Below, one piece after another: positions 1-7,650 of a stretch of 15,626 nucleotides of DNA; position 1 is the stretch's first letter, and each line of letters opens with the position of its first letter. The notes beneath the pieces are model-generated. The model searched no databases, was not told the DNA's origin, and saw only the letters and a program-made list of their open reading frames with translations. Origin of the DNA: an uncultured Clostridium sp. (GTDB lineage Bacteria > Bacillota_A > Clostridia > TANB77 > CAG-508); assembly GCA_951800935.1 (NCBI GenBank), contig CATOLW010000006.1:1-15626 (forward strand), read 5' to 3'. Both the position numbers and the translations under genes were made by a program.

Positions 1-58
1 CTAAATTAGATGGCAAATTTTTTAGCACCACCATATTTTTCATGTTACTTGTTTCCAT
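1..58 (-). CDS. Start of a divergent unrecognised protein (partial)
   Basis: Only the first 19 codons are inside the window; the gene runs off its left edge. The ATG at 58-56 (minus) follows a perfect AGGAGGT ribosome binding site at 73-67 with 8 bases between, which makes this a convincing start. The visible peptide begins METSNMKNMVVLKNLPSN and contains no motif that I recognise. The gene is transcribed away from the nuclease-like gene at 169, so the two share the 59-168 intergenic stretch. Function is unknown. Confidence 0.7.
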   Translation of the reverse strand, partial: METSNMKNMVVLKNLPSNL

Positions 59-113
59 CGCCTGCTACCTCCTATTAAAACTTTTTCCACTTTTTACAAG
101 CTTATACAAATAT

Positions 114-142
114 TTGCTATTTTACTCTATTTGTGCTATATT
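114..142 (+). promoter_or_regulatory. Sigma-A-type promoter for the nuclease-like gene
   Basis: A -35 box TTGCTA (114-119) and a -10 box TATATT (137-142) are separated by 17 bases, the ideal spacing. Transcription would start near 149. The gene's ribosome binding site AGAGGTG lies at 152-158, leaving almost no extra leader. Confidence 0.6.
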
Positions 143-168
143 GCATTTAAAAGAGGTGATACTAAAAA

Positions 169-1684
169 ATGAATTATGATATTTTATACACTTATATAAA
201 TGCTATTATCCTTGAACAAGGAAAATGGTATATGGATGTTATTGATACTTTAAAATATAATACAACTGATTTCTTTTCTCATCTAAAAGATAACTTATCG
301 TTTCAACATATAAGATAAAAAAAACAATAACAAAAGAAATTTTAGAACGTATTAAACTAGGAGAAAACTTTGAATCTAGCTATCCTAATAAAGATTTATT
401 AACACAATATTTAAATACTTTTACTCATTATCTTCTTCAAAAATCTTTATCTCCTTTAATTTTCTCCTTTGAAATAGATGGTATCTCAGTTCTTTATTTA
501 TTTGGTAGCACTGAGTTTTATGAAGAACCACCAAAAGAAATTTCAGAACTCTTACATATATGGTATGAAAGAGAAAAACCTATTCTTATGGGAAAACAAA
601 TTATGACACAAAGCTTTTATTTCAAAAGCTTAGTTGGTCGAAAAAGCATTGATATTATTCCTAGTCATAACGATGATAATCTTTATTTACTCTTAGAAGG
701 AAATCTTAAAGTAAAACTAGACTAATAATTCTATTAGTACTTTAAATTATTTAGATACCATTCATTTTAATGCTACGGATATTCAAAAAATACTATACGA
801 TCCCATTTATTGTTTTGGTTATAGTTTTGAACCTTTCTTGATCTTTTCAGACTGGTTTGATATCTATTTGTATAGTATGGCACTTCTTAATGTTAATTTG
901 GAAGATTTAGCATCATTAAGACTTTCTTACATAACCTTTCTAAAATTTATAGAAGAAAATGTGTGTAAAAAAGTATATACTACAAATCCTTTTCTAGAAG
1001 AAAAACTTTTTTATTCTTGTTTACAAACACATATTGTAAATGTTAGTAATTTTTTAAAGCGGACAAGAAGAAACCATCCTTTCGAAAAATTTTCTTTTAA
1101 GCATACAAAATAGATGGATTTATATAGAAACTATATTAAACTTATTAAGTAACATCTATTCAAAAGAATGGCGAACCTTAAATAATACCCTAGATTTTGA
1201 CATAACAACTTGGCAAATTTTGTTACAAAAACTTCATTCACCAAAAAGTTATGAAAAAGGAAAAGCTATGGAAAATTTAGCTAACTATTTTCTTAGTTGT
1301 ATTCCAGATTTACACATAACTGGAAAAAATGTGCTTCTTTTTACAGAGGAACTTGATTTGTGTTTTTGTAATTATTCTGCTAACTCTATACTTTGGGAAT
1401 TAGGTTCTATGGTTTTAGTAGAATGTAAAAACCATAAAGCTAGTATTCCAGCAAAAACCATTCGAAATTTAAGTTATATTATGGATGCCAAAGGAATTTC
1501 TTCAACACTTTTATTTACTGCTTCTGCTTTAAGCAAACCTGCTTTAGAAGAAATTGAAAAAGCAAAAAATTTTGGCAAACATTTTATTATTTTTTATTTA
1601 GAAGATTTGCAATCCCTTGATTCACCTTCTTCTTTACTAAAAAACAAACTAGAATTAATGAAAAAAATAGCTGACGAAAGTTAA
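169..1684 (+). CDS. Restriction-endonuclease-fold protein, broken over several frames
   Basis: The ATG at 169 has an AGAGGTG ribosome binding site 10 bases upstream. Four open segments join into about 505 residues: frame 1 from 169 to about 300, frame 3 from about 294 to 722, frame 1 from 721 to 1059, and frame 2 from 1061 to 1684. The last segment holds a nuclease-like core: GKAMENLANYF (from about 1259), then ELDL (1349-1360), then VECKN (1418-1432). This is the E...D...ExK pattern of the restriction endonuclease fold. The third-to-fourth junction is a CGGA +1 site at 1060-1063, the same signature as in four other genes here. The first junction (a -1 shift between 294 and 318) and the second (a +1 shift near 717-724, just before TAATAA) have no CGG. 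They may be true damage, sequence errors or another recoding type, so the gene may be inactive. It converges on the STAND nuclease gene, which suggests a defence context. The exact family is uncertain. Confidence 0.55.
1060..1063 (+). other. CGGA +1 frameshift site in the nuclease-like gene
   Basis: In frame the sequence reads TTA AAG CGG ACA AGA and stops at 1111-1113. Skipping C1060 gives AAG GGA CAA GAA, and the open frame then continues without a stop to 1684 through the nuclease motifs. The upstream frame is 1 and the downstream frame is 2, so exactly one base is skipped. Confidence 0.75.
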
Positions 1685-1703
1685 TTAACTTCGTCAGTTT
1701 TTT
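1671..1703. terminator. Bidirectional hairpin terminator between convergent genes
   Basis: CTGACGAA pairs with TTCGTCAG (8 bp). The stem is extended by GTT/AAC across a one-base bulge, with an AATT loop. Six T follow on the plus strand (1698-1703), and seven T occur three bases past the stem on the minus strand. It therefore serves both the plus-strand nuclease-like gene and the minus-strand STAND gene ending at 1709. Confidence 0.8.
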
Positions 1704-1708
1704 CTATT

Positions 1709-3955
1709 TTATAAACAATTAACAACATATTGTAAATTGCTTTCATATCTCTTACTTGATTTAAAATCATATTGATATAACAAGTAGGGATATTCAATAT
1801 CGATTATGTTTTCCAATTCTCTGCCATATCCCATCTTTTTAAAATAAATGGCATTTTGCATTAACATCTTTGGCAATCGATCCTTTATTTCTTTTTTATG
1901 TTCTTTCATAAATAATTCTATTTCTTCTGGAAATACATATTTGAATTCATCTTCCATATGTTTAAATTCATCTACATATTCAATACTTTGATAATAAATT
2001 TCTAATATTTTTATTTTCTCTAATTGAATTGGAATATCTGTTTTTATTAATTGTGCTAACATTCCAGGAAAATACACTCGTTCCGTATAATTTAGTTTTT
2101 GCTTTCTACCTAGTATTGGTTCTAATACAGCTGTTATTTTTTCTTCTAAAAATTTCTTCATTCTTTCTTCTGGATTGTTTTGATAAATCTCAAGTATAAT
2201 TCCTAATTCACTGTAATGACTTCTTTGTGCTAGTTCTAGTTCACTATCCATTACATCTTTTCGATATCGAAATTCTAGTTTGTCATAGTCTTTTATAATT
2301 TTATCTAATATCATATTCTGTATTTCTTTGATTTGTAATTTATATTCCTTCATTCCTCTTAGCTGGAAAGCATAAGTTCCACTCAAATACATTAATGTAT
2401 TTAAACAAGTTGTGCTATGAATGATGGTTTGACTATATTTATCTAAATTTTCTGTAAAATATTCATAAACAAATTCTTGGATAGATGGATTTAAAAAATC
2501 AACTAAAACAGGAAATTCTTTGGTAGGTTCTTCCTCTTCTACCTCATAATATTCTTTAAAATTTTTGTCTTCTTCTATTTCAATCAAAACATCTGATAAT
2601 TGTTTCATAGCAACTAAGAAGTCTTCTTTTTTACCCATTTGATTATCTATTGCAATGTATTCATAATATTGAGACTTTAAGTCTTCTACTTCGACTTCCC
2701 AATTTCTTAAAAATAGCAATACCAATAATAATTTTCCTACTTCTGTTTGTTCATCAAAAATATCTTTGATAAAATTTTTAGGATGGTCTAGATAGTTAAA
2801 TAATTGTTCTCTTATTTGATAGTTTTTTTCTATTTTTATTTGTCTTGTTGCTTTTTGGATAAATTCTGTAATTAATCTTGGGTTATACATAGGATGCTGA
2901 ATAACCTGTTGCCATACTTCTATTAGTGTATTTTTGTTTTCCCCTTTTAGTCCTGATTCTTGGATGTGTTTTAAGTAAATTTCTGCTTTATATTTTTCAG
3001 AATATTCTTTTAGTTTTAGTATCATTTTGGTTTCATCTAAGCAATCTCCAATACGTGGATGTTCTCGAAATCCTTTTTCAATAATATATTCTCTTGAAGT
3101 CAAAACTAGTTTTTTGTTTTGGCTTTGTTGTATAGTCTCTAACATATCTTGAAACTTTTTTTCTTCTGTTTTATCATATTGCTCTTTAAAAATACTTCCC
3201 CAAAAATCATCTAAGAAGAAGATTTGCTTATTTTCTGTATAATTATTCCAAATATCATCTACATCATAAGCGTATACAAATTTATAGCCATTTTTTACTG
3301 CTTCATGACAAATATGTCTTGCTAAAGAAGTTTTTCCAATTCCCGCTTCTCCTGTAATTAGTAAACAATTATAGGTTTCTAACATTTGTTTTGCTTCTTC
3401 ATAAATTTCATTTTCGATATATGTTTTTTCATTTCGTTTAATTTTTTTAAATTCTTCTTTAGAAACATTGTAAATTTTTCGATGAACTGTTTTTTCTAAG
3501 ATATATTCAAATATTCTAGCGCTATTAAACCATAATTCTGGATAGTTTTCTTCGATGTTTTCATATCCTTTTAAGTTTAAAAAATTATTTAAATCCGCAT
3601 TTCCTATGATGTCTTTTTCATCATGTATATAGCCTTCAAATAGCTCCATAATTTCCTTTTTTGTCTTATCATCATAATCAATCGAAGTAATCAAAATATA
3701 GCGATCTGGATTTTGTTTTTTTACTTTTTGTATTTCTGTATTTTTTAAATTTTTCATTAAATCTTTTTTGTTACTATATCTTTTGGCTTGTCCGATTACA
3801 AGTTTTCCCTCTTTTTTGGTTCGCATATCAATGCCACCATCTTTTGTTTTACGAAATGATTCCATCACATTTTGTTCTCTTGCTTGCAGAATATCTCTTG
3901 CAAAGTCTTGGAATCTTTCTGGCTCCATTGCTTTGCTAAAATCGTAATTTGCCAT
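1709..3955 (-). CDS. Restriction endonuclease-STAND NTPase, probable anti-phage protein
   Basis: This 748-residue protein has a nuclease-like N-terminus (about residues 1-110) with DGGIDMR at 39-45 and GQAKRY at 55-60. These fit the D...QxK active site of Mrr-type restriction endonucleases. A P-loop NTPase follows: Walker A GEAGIGKT at 202-209, Walker B IFFLDD at 245-250, and a later LTSREY sensor-like motif. This layout matches STAND proteins of the novel-STAND (nSTAND3) type, in which a ligand-sensing NTPase controls a nuclease effector. The C-terminal 350 residues are alpha-helical in composition and are probably the sensor. Many STAND proteins with nuclease effectors recognise phage proteins and then cleave DNA; that role is inferred here. 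The start has a GAGGGA ribosome binding site and lies 20 bases after the acetyltransferase gene, so the two form one transcription unit. No in-frame CGG occurs and the frame is intact. Confidence 0.8.
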   Translation of the reverse strand: MANYDFSKAMEPERFQDFARDILQAREQNVMESFRKTKDGGIDMRTKKEGKLVIGQAKRYSNKKDLMKNLKNTEIQKVKKQNPDRYILITSIDYDDKTKKEIMELFEGYIHDEKDIIGNADLNNFLNLKGYENIEENYPELWFNSARIFEYILEKTVHRKIYNVSKEEFKKIKRNEKTYIENEIYEEAKQMLETYNCLLITGEAGIGKTSLARHICHEAVKNGYKFVYAYDVDDIWNNYTENKQIFFLDDFWGSIFKEQYDKTEEKKFQDMLETIQQSQNKKLVLTSREYIIEKGFREHPRIGDCLDETKMILKLKEYSEKYKAEIYLKHIQESGLKGENKNTLIEVWQQVIQHPMYNPRLITEFIQKATRQIKIEKNYQIREQLFNYLDHPKNFIKDIFDEQTEVGKLLLVLLFLRNWEVEVEDLKSQYYEYIAIDNQMGKKEDFLVAMKQLSDVLIEIEEDKNFKEYYEVEEEEPTKEFPVLVDFLNPSIQEFVYEYFTENLDKYSQTIIHSTTCLNTLMYLSGTYAFQLRGMKEYKLQIKEIQNMILDKIIKDYDKLEFRYRKDVMDSELELAQRSHYSELGIILEIYQNNPEERMKKFLEEKITAVLEPILGRKQKLNYTERVYFPGMLAQLIKTDIPIQLEKIKILEIYYQSIEYVDEFKHMEDEFKYVFPEEIELFMKEHKKEIKDRLPKMLMQNAIYFKKMGYGRELENIIDIEYPYLLYQYDFKSSKRYESNLQYVVNCL

Positions 3956-3975
3956 TCTTTTTCCCTCTTTTCAAA

Positions 3976-4569
3976 TTATTGATAATAATCAAAAGTATCT
4001 CTATATTTTTTATACATATGGCCTTGTGTTCCTATTTTTTTAAAACCACAATTTCTATAAAATTTTCTTAACCTTTTTAGTGTTTCTTCCTTTTTTGCTT
4101 CTTCTTCTATTCCTTTATAGCCTTTTTCTACGTTTCCTTCCATAGCATATGGATAGGTAACAATGGTTCCTACTTCCAAGTTAGAAGTGTACAACATGAA
4201 TTTATCTATATTTTCCAGAACAAACTTTCCAATTCCATGGCTTCTATATGGTTCATCGATAAAAATTTCGTCTAAATAAAAAATACTATTGTTCATGGTA
4301 CAAACTTCTTCTTTAATTTGAAAGTGTTCATCTACAATAACTTCTGCCATATATTCTAAATCTCCACTGATTGAATCACATACATCCCAAAAATTAGTAT
4401 CTTTCATTTGTGCCTCTGCTTCAAAAAAAGTTCCCCTTATTTGGCCAATTTTTAGTTTTGGTTCAAAATCTTCGTTTCCAATAATAATTCCTGTTACATT
4501 TCTTGTGTATTTTTCTTCATATTCATTCCATTTTTCCCATTTTTCAAATGATTGATTGATTGATACCAT
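3976..4569 (-). CDS. GNAT-family N-acetyltransferase
   Basis: The 197-residue product carries the acetyl-CoA-binding motif A of GNAT enzymes, EPYRSHGIGKFVLENI (R-x-x-G-x-G type), after a beta-strand segment IFYLDEIFID. A C-terminal FYRNCGFKKIGTQGHMYKK is typical of the last GNAT strands. The substrate is unknown. The ATG at 4569 is preceded directly by an in-frame TAA and has only a modest AGAG ribosome binding site. A better start with AAAGGA lies upstream at 4651 in another frame. Loss of one TGAT unit from the repeat at 4549-4564 would join that upstream frame to this one and add about 27 N-terminal residues. Translation may therefore be coupled or phase-variable. It sits 20 bases upstream of the STAND nuclease gene and probably shares its promoter. 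Confidence 0.75.
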   Translation of the reverse strand: MVSINQSFEKWEKWNEYEEKYTRNVTGIIIGNEDFEPKLKIGQIRGTFFEAEAQMKDTNFWDVCDSISGDLEYMAEVIVDEHFQIKEEVCTMNNSIFYLDEIFIDEPYRSHGIGKFVLENIDKFMLYTSNLEVGTIVTYPYAMEGNVEKGYKGIEEEAKKEETLKRLRKFYRNCGFKKIGTQGHMYKKYRDTFDYYQ

Positions 4570-4651
4570 TTATTTCTCTTTCGGCATATATTCTAACAGA
4601 AATAGAGTCAAATCCTAATTGTTCTAAGTTTTTTTCACTAAATTTTTTCAT
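4544..4651 (-). CDS. Small ORF overlapping the acetyltransferase start
   Basis: A 35-residue reading frame starts at ATG 4651 after an AGAAAGGAAAG ribosome binding site. It begins MKKFSEKNLEQLGFDSISV and stops at TGA 4546-4544, inside the acetyltransferase gene. It has the best initiation signal after the promoter at 4681. It is either a leader peptide coupled to the acetyltransferase, or the true N-terminus of that enzyme separated by one extra TGAT repeat unit. With three units instead of four the sequence reads GINQSFEKWEKW continuously into the enzyme. Confidence 0.45.
   Translation of the reverse strand: MKKFSEKNLEQLGFDSISVRIYAEREINGINQSII
4549..4564. repeat. (TGAT)4 tetranucleotide repeat, possible phase switch
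   Basis: Four perfect TGAT units (ATCA on the coding strand) lie within both the small ORF and the first codons of the acetyltransferase. Four-base units change the frame with each gain or loss. Removing one unit fuses the two frames. Confidence 0.7.
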
Positions 4652-4680
4652 GTTTGTTTCTTTCCTTTCTGTTTTTTCCT

Positions 4681-4709
4681 ATTATAGCATATTTTGTCAT
4701 ATTTTGGAA
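4681..4709 (-). promoter_or_regulatory. Promoter for the acetyltransferase-STAND unit
   Basis: The minus strand has a perfect TATAAT at 4686-4681, preceded by TGC, which makes an extended -10 element. The -35 region at 17-base spacing (TTCCAA) is weak. Transcription would start near 4675, leaving a short leader to ATG 4651. Confidence 0.55.
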
Positions 4710-4738
4710 GTGTCTATTTTCTCAGCACAGACTTTTTG

Positions 4739-4773
4739 TAAAAAAAATAGAGTAGACTTCATTTCTACTCTAT
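4739..4773 (-). terminator. Rho-independent terminator after spo0A
   Basis: ATAGAGTAG and CTACTCTAT form a perfect 9-bp stem (4747-4773) with a 9-base loop. On the minus strand it is followed by eight T (4746-4739). It lies about 50 bases past the frameshifted spo0A stop and just before the next promoter, so it separates the two units. Confidence 0.85.
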
Positions 4774-4821
4774 CAAATTTCTATTTTTCATTCTATTTTA
4801 ATTTTTCTTAACTATCAAAGC

Positions 4822-5641
4822 TTATGCGCTCTTAAGTTCCAATCGTAACTTGTCTGCAATCATGGCAATAAATTCTGAATTCGTTGGTTTTCCTTTGGCT
4901 GCTGAAATGGTATAGCCAAAAATATTTTCTACTGCTTCTTGTTGTCCGGCGTCCCCATGCAACTTCAATGGCATGACGAATAGCACGTTCAACTCTACTT
5001 GGAGTTGTTCCATATTTAAAGGCAATTTTAGGATATAAACTTTTGGTAATTTGGTTGATTACGTCTATATCATTTACTACCATCATAATAGCTTCTCTTA
5101 AATATTGATAACCTTTTATATGAGCTGGTACTCCTACTTCATGAATAATATTGGTTACTAAAGCTTCTAAGTTTTCTTCCTTTTTTTCCTCATTTTCTGG
5201 TAATTCAATATATTTCTGTCTTGGTTCTCTGGTAATAAAATTGTTTCCTGCTTGTGTTGGTTTATAGAATTTGATTTCTCGAATTCTTTGGATTAATACC
5301 TCAATATCAAAAGGTTTTACTATGTAATAATCTGCACCATTACTAATTGCTTTTTGTGTTATCTTGTCTTGTCCTACTGCTGATAACATGATACAAATTG
5401 GTTTTTTATCTGCTTTCATTTTATTTACTTTTTCTAGTACTCCTAATCCATCTAAATGTGGCATAATTACGTCTAATATTACCACATTTGGCTTGGTGTT
5501 TGCTATCATTTCTACTGCTTCATTCCCATCTTTTGCAATAGCAATTACCTCCATATCTTCTTGACTATTGATATAAGAAGATAACGTATAGCTAAATTCT
5601 TGATTATCATCAGCGATTAAAATGCTAAGTTTTTCTTTCAT
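4822..5641 (-). CDS. spo0A: Sporulation transcription factor Spo0A, read through a +1 shift
   Basis: Spo0A is the phosphorelay-controlled response regulator that starts endospore formation. The receiver domain (about 1-120) has the acidic pair D11/D12, phospho-acceptor D57 in LDVIMP, S87 and K109. The DNA-binding domain carries the nearly invariant helix [15 protein letters not shown]. Frame 0 then reaches CGC CGG ACA and loses all similarity, ending at 4832 after 269 residues. Skipping C4948 gives [17 protein letters not shown] and continues to KLRLELKSA, stopping at 4822. Joined as 5641-4949 plus 4947-4822, the product is 272 residues, the normal family length. The unshifted form would lack the final helices of the output domain, so it would probably bind DNA poorly or not at all. 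The ATG at 5641 follows AGGAGGG, with a sigma-A-type promoter at 5706-5678. Identity is certain; the shift mechanism is inferred. Confidence 0.93.
4945..4948 (-). other. CGGA +1 frameshift site in spo0A
   Basis: The minus strand reads TGG GGA CGC CGG ACA. Skipping the C at 4948 gives TGG GGA CGC GGA CAA, that is W-G-R-G-Q, matching the conserved AWxRG segment of Spo0A. The normal Arg codon CGC directly precedes the site. Confidence 0.9.
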
Positions 5642-5677
5642 TTTTCCCTCCTAAAATGTAAATTTTTAACAATTCTT

Positions 5678-5706
5678 ATTATAATCACTTATTCGGGAAA
5701 ATGCAA
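5678..5706 (-). promoter_or_regulatory. Sigma-A-type promoter of spo0A
   Basis: A -35 TTGCAT (5706-5701) and a perfect -10 TATAAT (5683-5678) are separated by 17 bases on the minus strand. Transcription would start near 5672, about 30 bases before the ATG. I see no clear sigma-H promoter or Spo0A box nearby. Confidence 0.65.
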
Positions 5707-5710
5707 TAGT

Positions 5711-5733
5711 TTTCTGGAAATTTTTTCCAGAAA
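5711..5733. repeat. Perfect 10-bp inverted repeat upstream of the spo0A promoter
   Basis: TTTCTGGAAA is followed by TTT and then TTTCCAGAAA. It lies between the yigZ stop (5752) and the spo0A -35 box (5706). Neither side has a proper T tract beyond the stem, so it is a poor terminator for yigZ. It could be an operator for spo0A or a weak hairpin limiting readthrough. Confidence 0.5.
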
Positions 5734-5751
5734 TTTACAAAACTACTTTTT

Positions 5752-6381
5752 TCATATACTTTTCGTAATATATTTTTTGGCTATTTCATCGCAATCTTTT
5801 AAAATAATCTTTTTTGTTGCAAAATCTTCGTCTAATTTTTCTTTTTTATCATTTTCTAATTCTATTTTACAACTGATTAATTCTCCATATTCTACATTTG
5901 TTATCAAAATATTGTTATTTTTACAATAATATTTAAAAGCATCAAATTCGCTGTATTCTGTTGTAACTAACATTTCTACCCCTTGACATTTTGTTAAAAA
6001 TTCACTTTGTTCAATAGCTTTTAACAAACTATCTGAATAAGCACGAACTAATCCACCTGTTCCCAATAAAATTCCACCAAAATAGCGAGTAACAATAATA
6101 ACGACATTGGCTAAATTATTTTTTTGTAAAATATTTAGCATAGGTGCTCCTGCTGTCCCAGAAGGTTCTCCATCATCACTTGATTTTTCAATGACTTGAT
6201 TGTCCTCCATAATTCGATAAGCCATACAGTTGTGTCTAGCATCATGATATTTTTTCTTTATTTCTTTTATCATTTCTTCTGCTTCTTCTACACTTTGAGC
6301 AGGAAATAAATTGGCTATAAACTTGGATTTTTTTTCTGTAATTTCTACTTGTATAACTTGATTTATTGTTTTAAATTCCAT
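5752..6381 (-). CDS. yigZ: YigZ/IMPACT family protein
   Basis: The 209-residue product has the full family signature: AYRIMEDNQVIEKSSDDGEP, then SGTAGAPMLNILQKNNL, then TRYFGGILLGTGGLVRAY, followed by a C-terminal DUF1949-type domain (about 135-209). Members are conserved across bacteria and related to eukaryotic IMPACT, a regulator linked to translation control. The bacterial role is not firmly known. Length is normal and the frame is intact. The start has a GGAG ribosome binding site and lies only 2 bases after the flavoprotein stop, so the two are translationally coupled. It is the last gene of the operon that begins at 9741. Confidence 0.93.
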   Translation of the reverse strand: MEFKTINQVIQVEITEKKSKFIANLFPAQSVEEAEEMIKEIKKKYHDARHNCMAYRIMEDNQVIEKSSDDGEPSGTAGAPMLNILQKNNLANVVIIVTRYFGGILLGTGGLVRAYSDSLLKAIEQSEFLTKCQGVEMLVTTEYSEFDAFKYYCKNNNILITNVEYGELISCKIELENDKKEKLDEDFATKKIILKDCDEIAKKYITKSI

Positions 6382-6383
6382 TT

Positions 6384-7650
6384 TTAATCTCCTATCAATA
6401 GTCCTGCTGTATATCCTGTTGAATAAGCTATTTGCAAATTAAAACCTCCTGTATAACTATCTACATCAATGATTTCGCCTGCAAAATATAGACCACTTAT
6501 TAATTTAGATTCCATTGTTTTAGGGTTAATTTCCTTCGTACTAATACCACCACTTGTAATGATAGCTTCTTCAATTGGTCTAAAACCTTTTATTGCGATC
6601 GTAAAATTCTTTAACAACTTTACTAAGCTTTTTCTTTCTTCTTTGGTAATACTATTGATTACCTTTTTACTATCAATACTACTTTTTTCTATAATTACTG
6701 GTATCATTTTTTGTGGCAATAGTTGGTCTAAACTATTTTTGAATTGTTTGTTAGCAATAGCTCCAAAGTCTCTTAAAATTCTTTCTTCTAATTTTTCGTC
6801 TGATAAAGCTGGTTTAAAGTCAATACTTAATATTATTTTGTGTTGTTTCATCCTTTCGTCAATTTGCTTATATCTAACCAGATGAGCAGATGAACTTAAA
6901 ATAGTAGGTCCTGAAACACCAAAATGAGTAAATAGCATTTCTCCAAAGTCTTTATAAATTTCTTTTTTCTTTTCCTTGTCTACTAATTTCATTGCTACAT
7001 TTCTTAGACTTAATCCTTGTAATTGTTTACAAATTTCTTTATCATATGTTTCTAATGGTACTAAAGAAGGTTTGATCTTGGTTATCGTATGTCCCAATTT
7101 TTTTGCTAGTTGGTAACCATCTCCTGTTGAGCCTGTTAATGGATAACTTTTTCCTCCCGTTGCTAGAATAATTTTATCTGCTTCTAAAATTCCATGATTG
7201 GTTTTAACCCCTACTACCTTTTTCTTGTCTTCTTCCTGTTTTATTAATATTTGTGTTACTTCTGTTTCATATCTTATTTCTATTCTTAATTCTTTTAACT
7301 TTTTTGTAAAGCAATGTAGCACATCCTCTGATTTGTCTGTTATAGGAAAAATTCGATTTCCTCTTTCTTCTTTTACTTCCAAACCTTGTTCTTTTAAAAA
7401 ATTGATAATATCTTCATTGTTATAGTTTTGATAGCAACTATATAAAAATTTTCCGTTGCCTGGTGTATTTTTAATAAATTCATCTATATCTAAAGAAGAT
7501 GTAATATTACATCTTCCTTTTCCTGTTATTAATAATTTTCTTCCTAATGATTTCATCTTTTCTAATAAAATCACTTCGTGTCCATTTTGTTTGGCACAAA
7601 TTGCTGCCATCATTCCGACTTGGACCACCGCCAATTACAATTACTTTCAT
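6384..7650 (-). CDS. HI0933/BaiN-type FAD-dependent oxidoreductase, read through a +1 shift
   Basis: The ATG at 7650 directly follows the stop of the upstream gene. Codons 1-11 give MKVIVIGGGPS, then an in-frame CGG. Staying in frame ends after about 47 residues. Skipping C7617 gives GGGPSGMMAAICAKQNGHEV, an intact dinucleotide-binding fold with GxGxxG at 7-12 and the acidic residue of ILLEK after it. Further family motifs are GRKLLITGKGRCNITSS, ATGGKSYPLTGSTGDGY, FTHFGVSGPTIL and the C-terminal FAGEIIDVDSYTGGFNLQ. Joined as 7650-7618 plus 7616-6384, it has 421 residues, normal for the family. These are cytosolic flavoproteins; related BaiN enzymes act in bile-acid metabolism, but most have unknown substrates. 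No other ATG-started version could supply the FAD-binding loop, so the shift is needed for function. Confidence 0.93.
7614..7617 (-). other. CGGA +1 frameshift site in the flavoprotein gene
   Basis: The minus strand reads GGT CCA AGT CGG AAT GAT. Skipping the C at 7617 gives CCA AGT GGA ATG ATG, completing the GGGPSG motif. The event comes only 11 codons after initiation. Confidence 0.92.

Noticed and set aside
317..324. The run of eight A as the cause of the first frame change
   Set aside because: The frame-1 stop TAA at 316-318 begins before the run, so slippage within the A tract alone would not rescue the frame.
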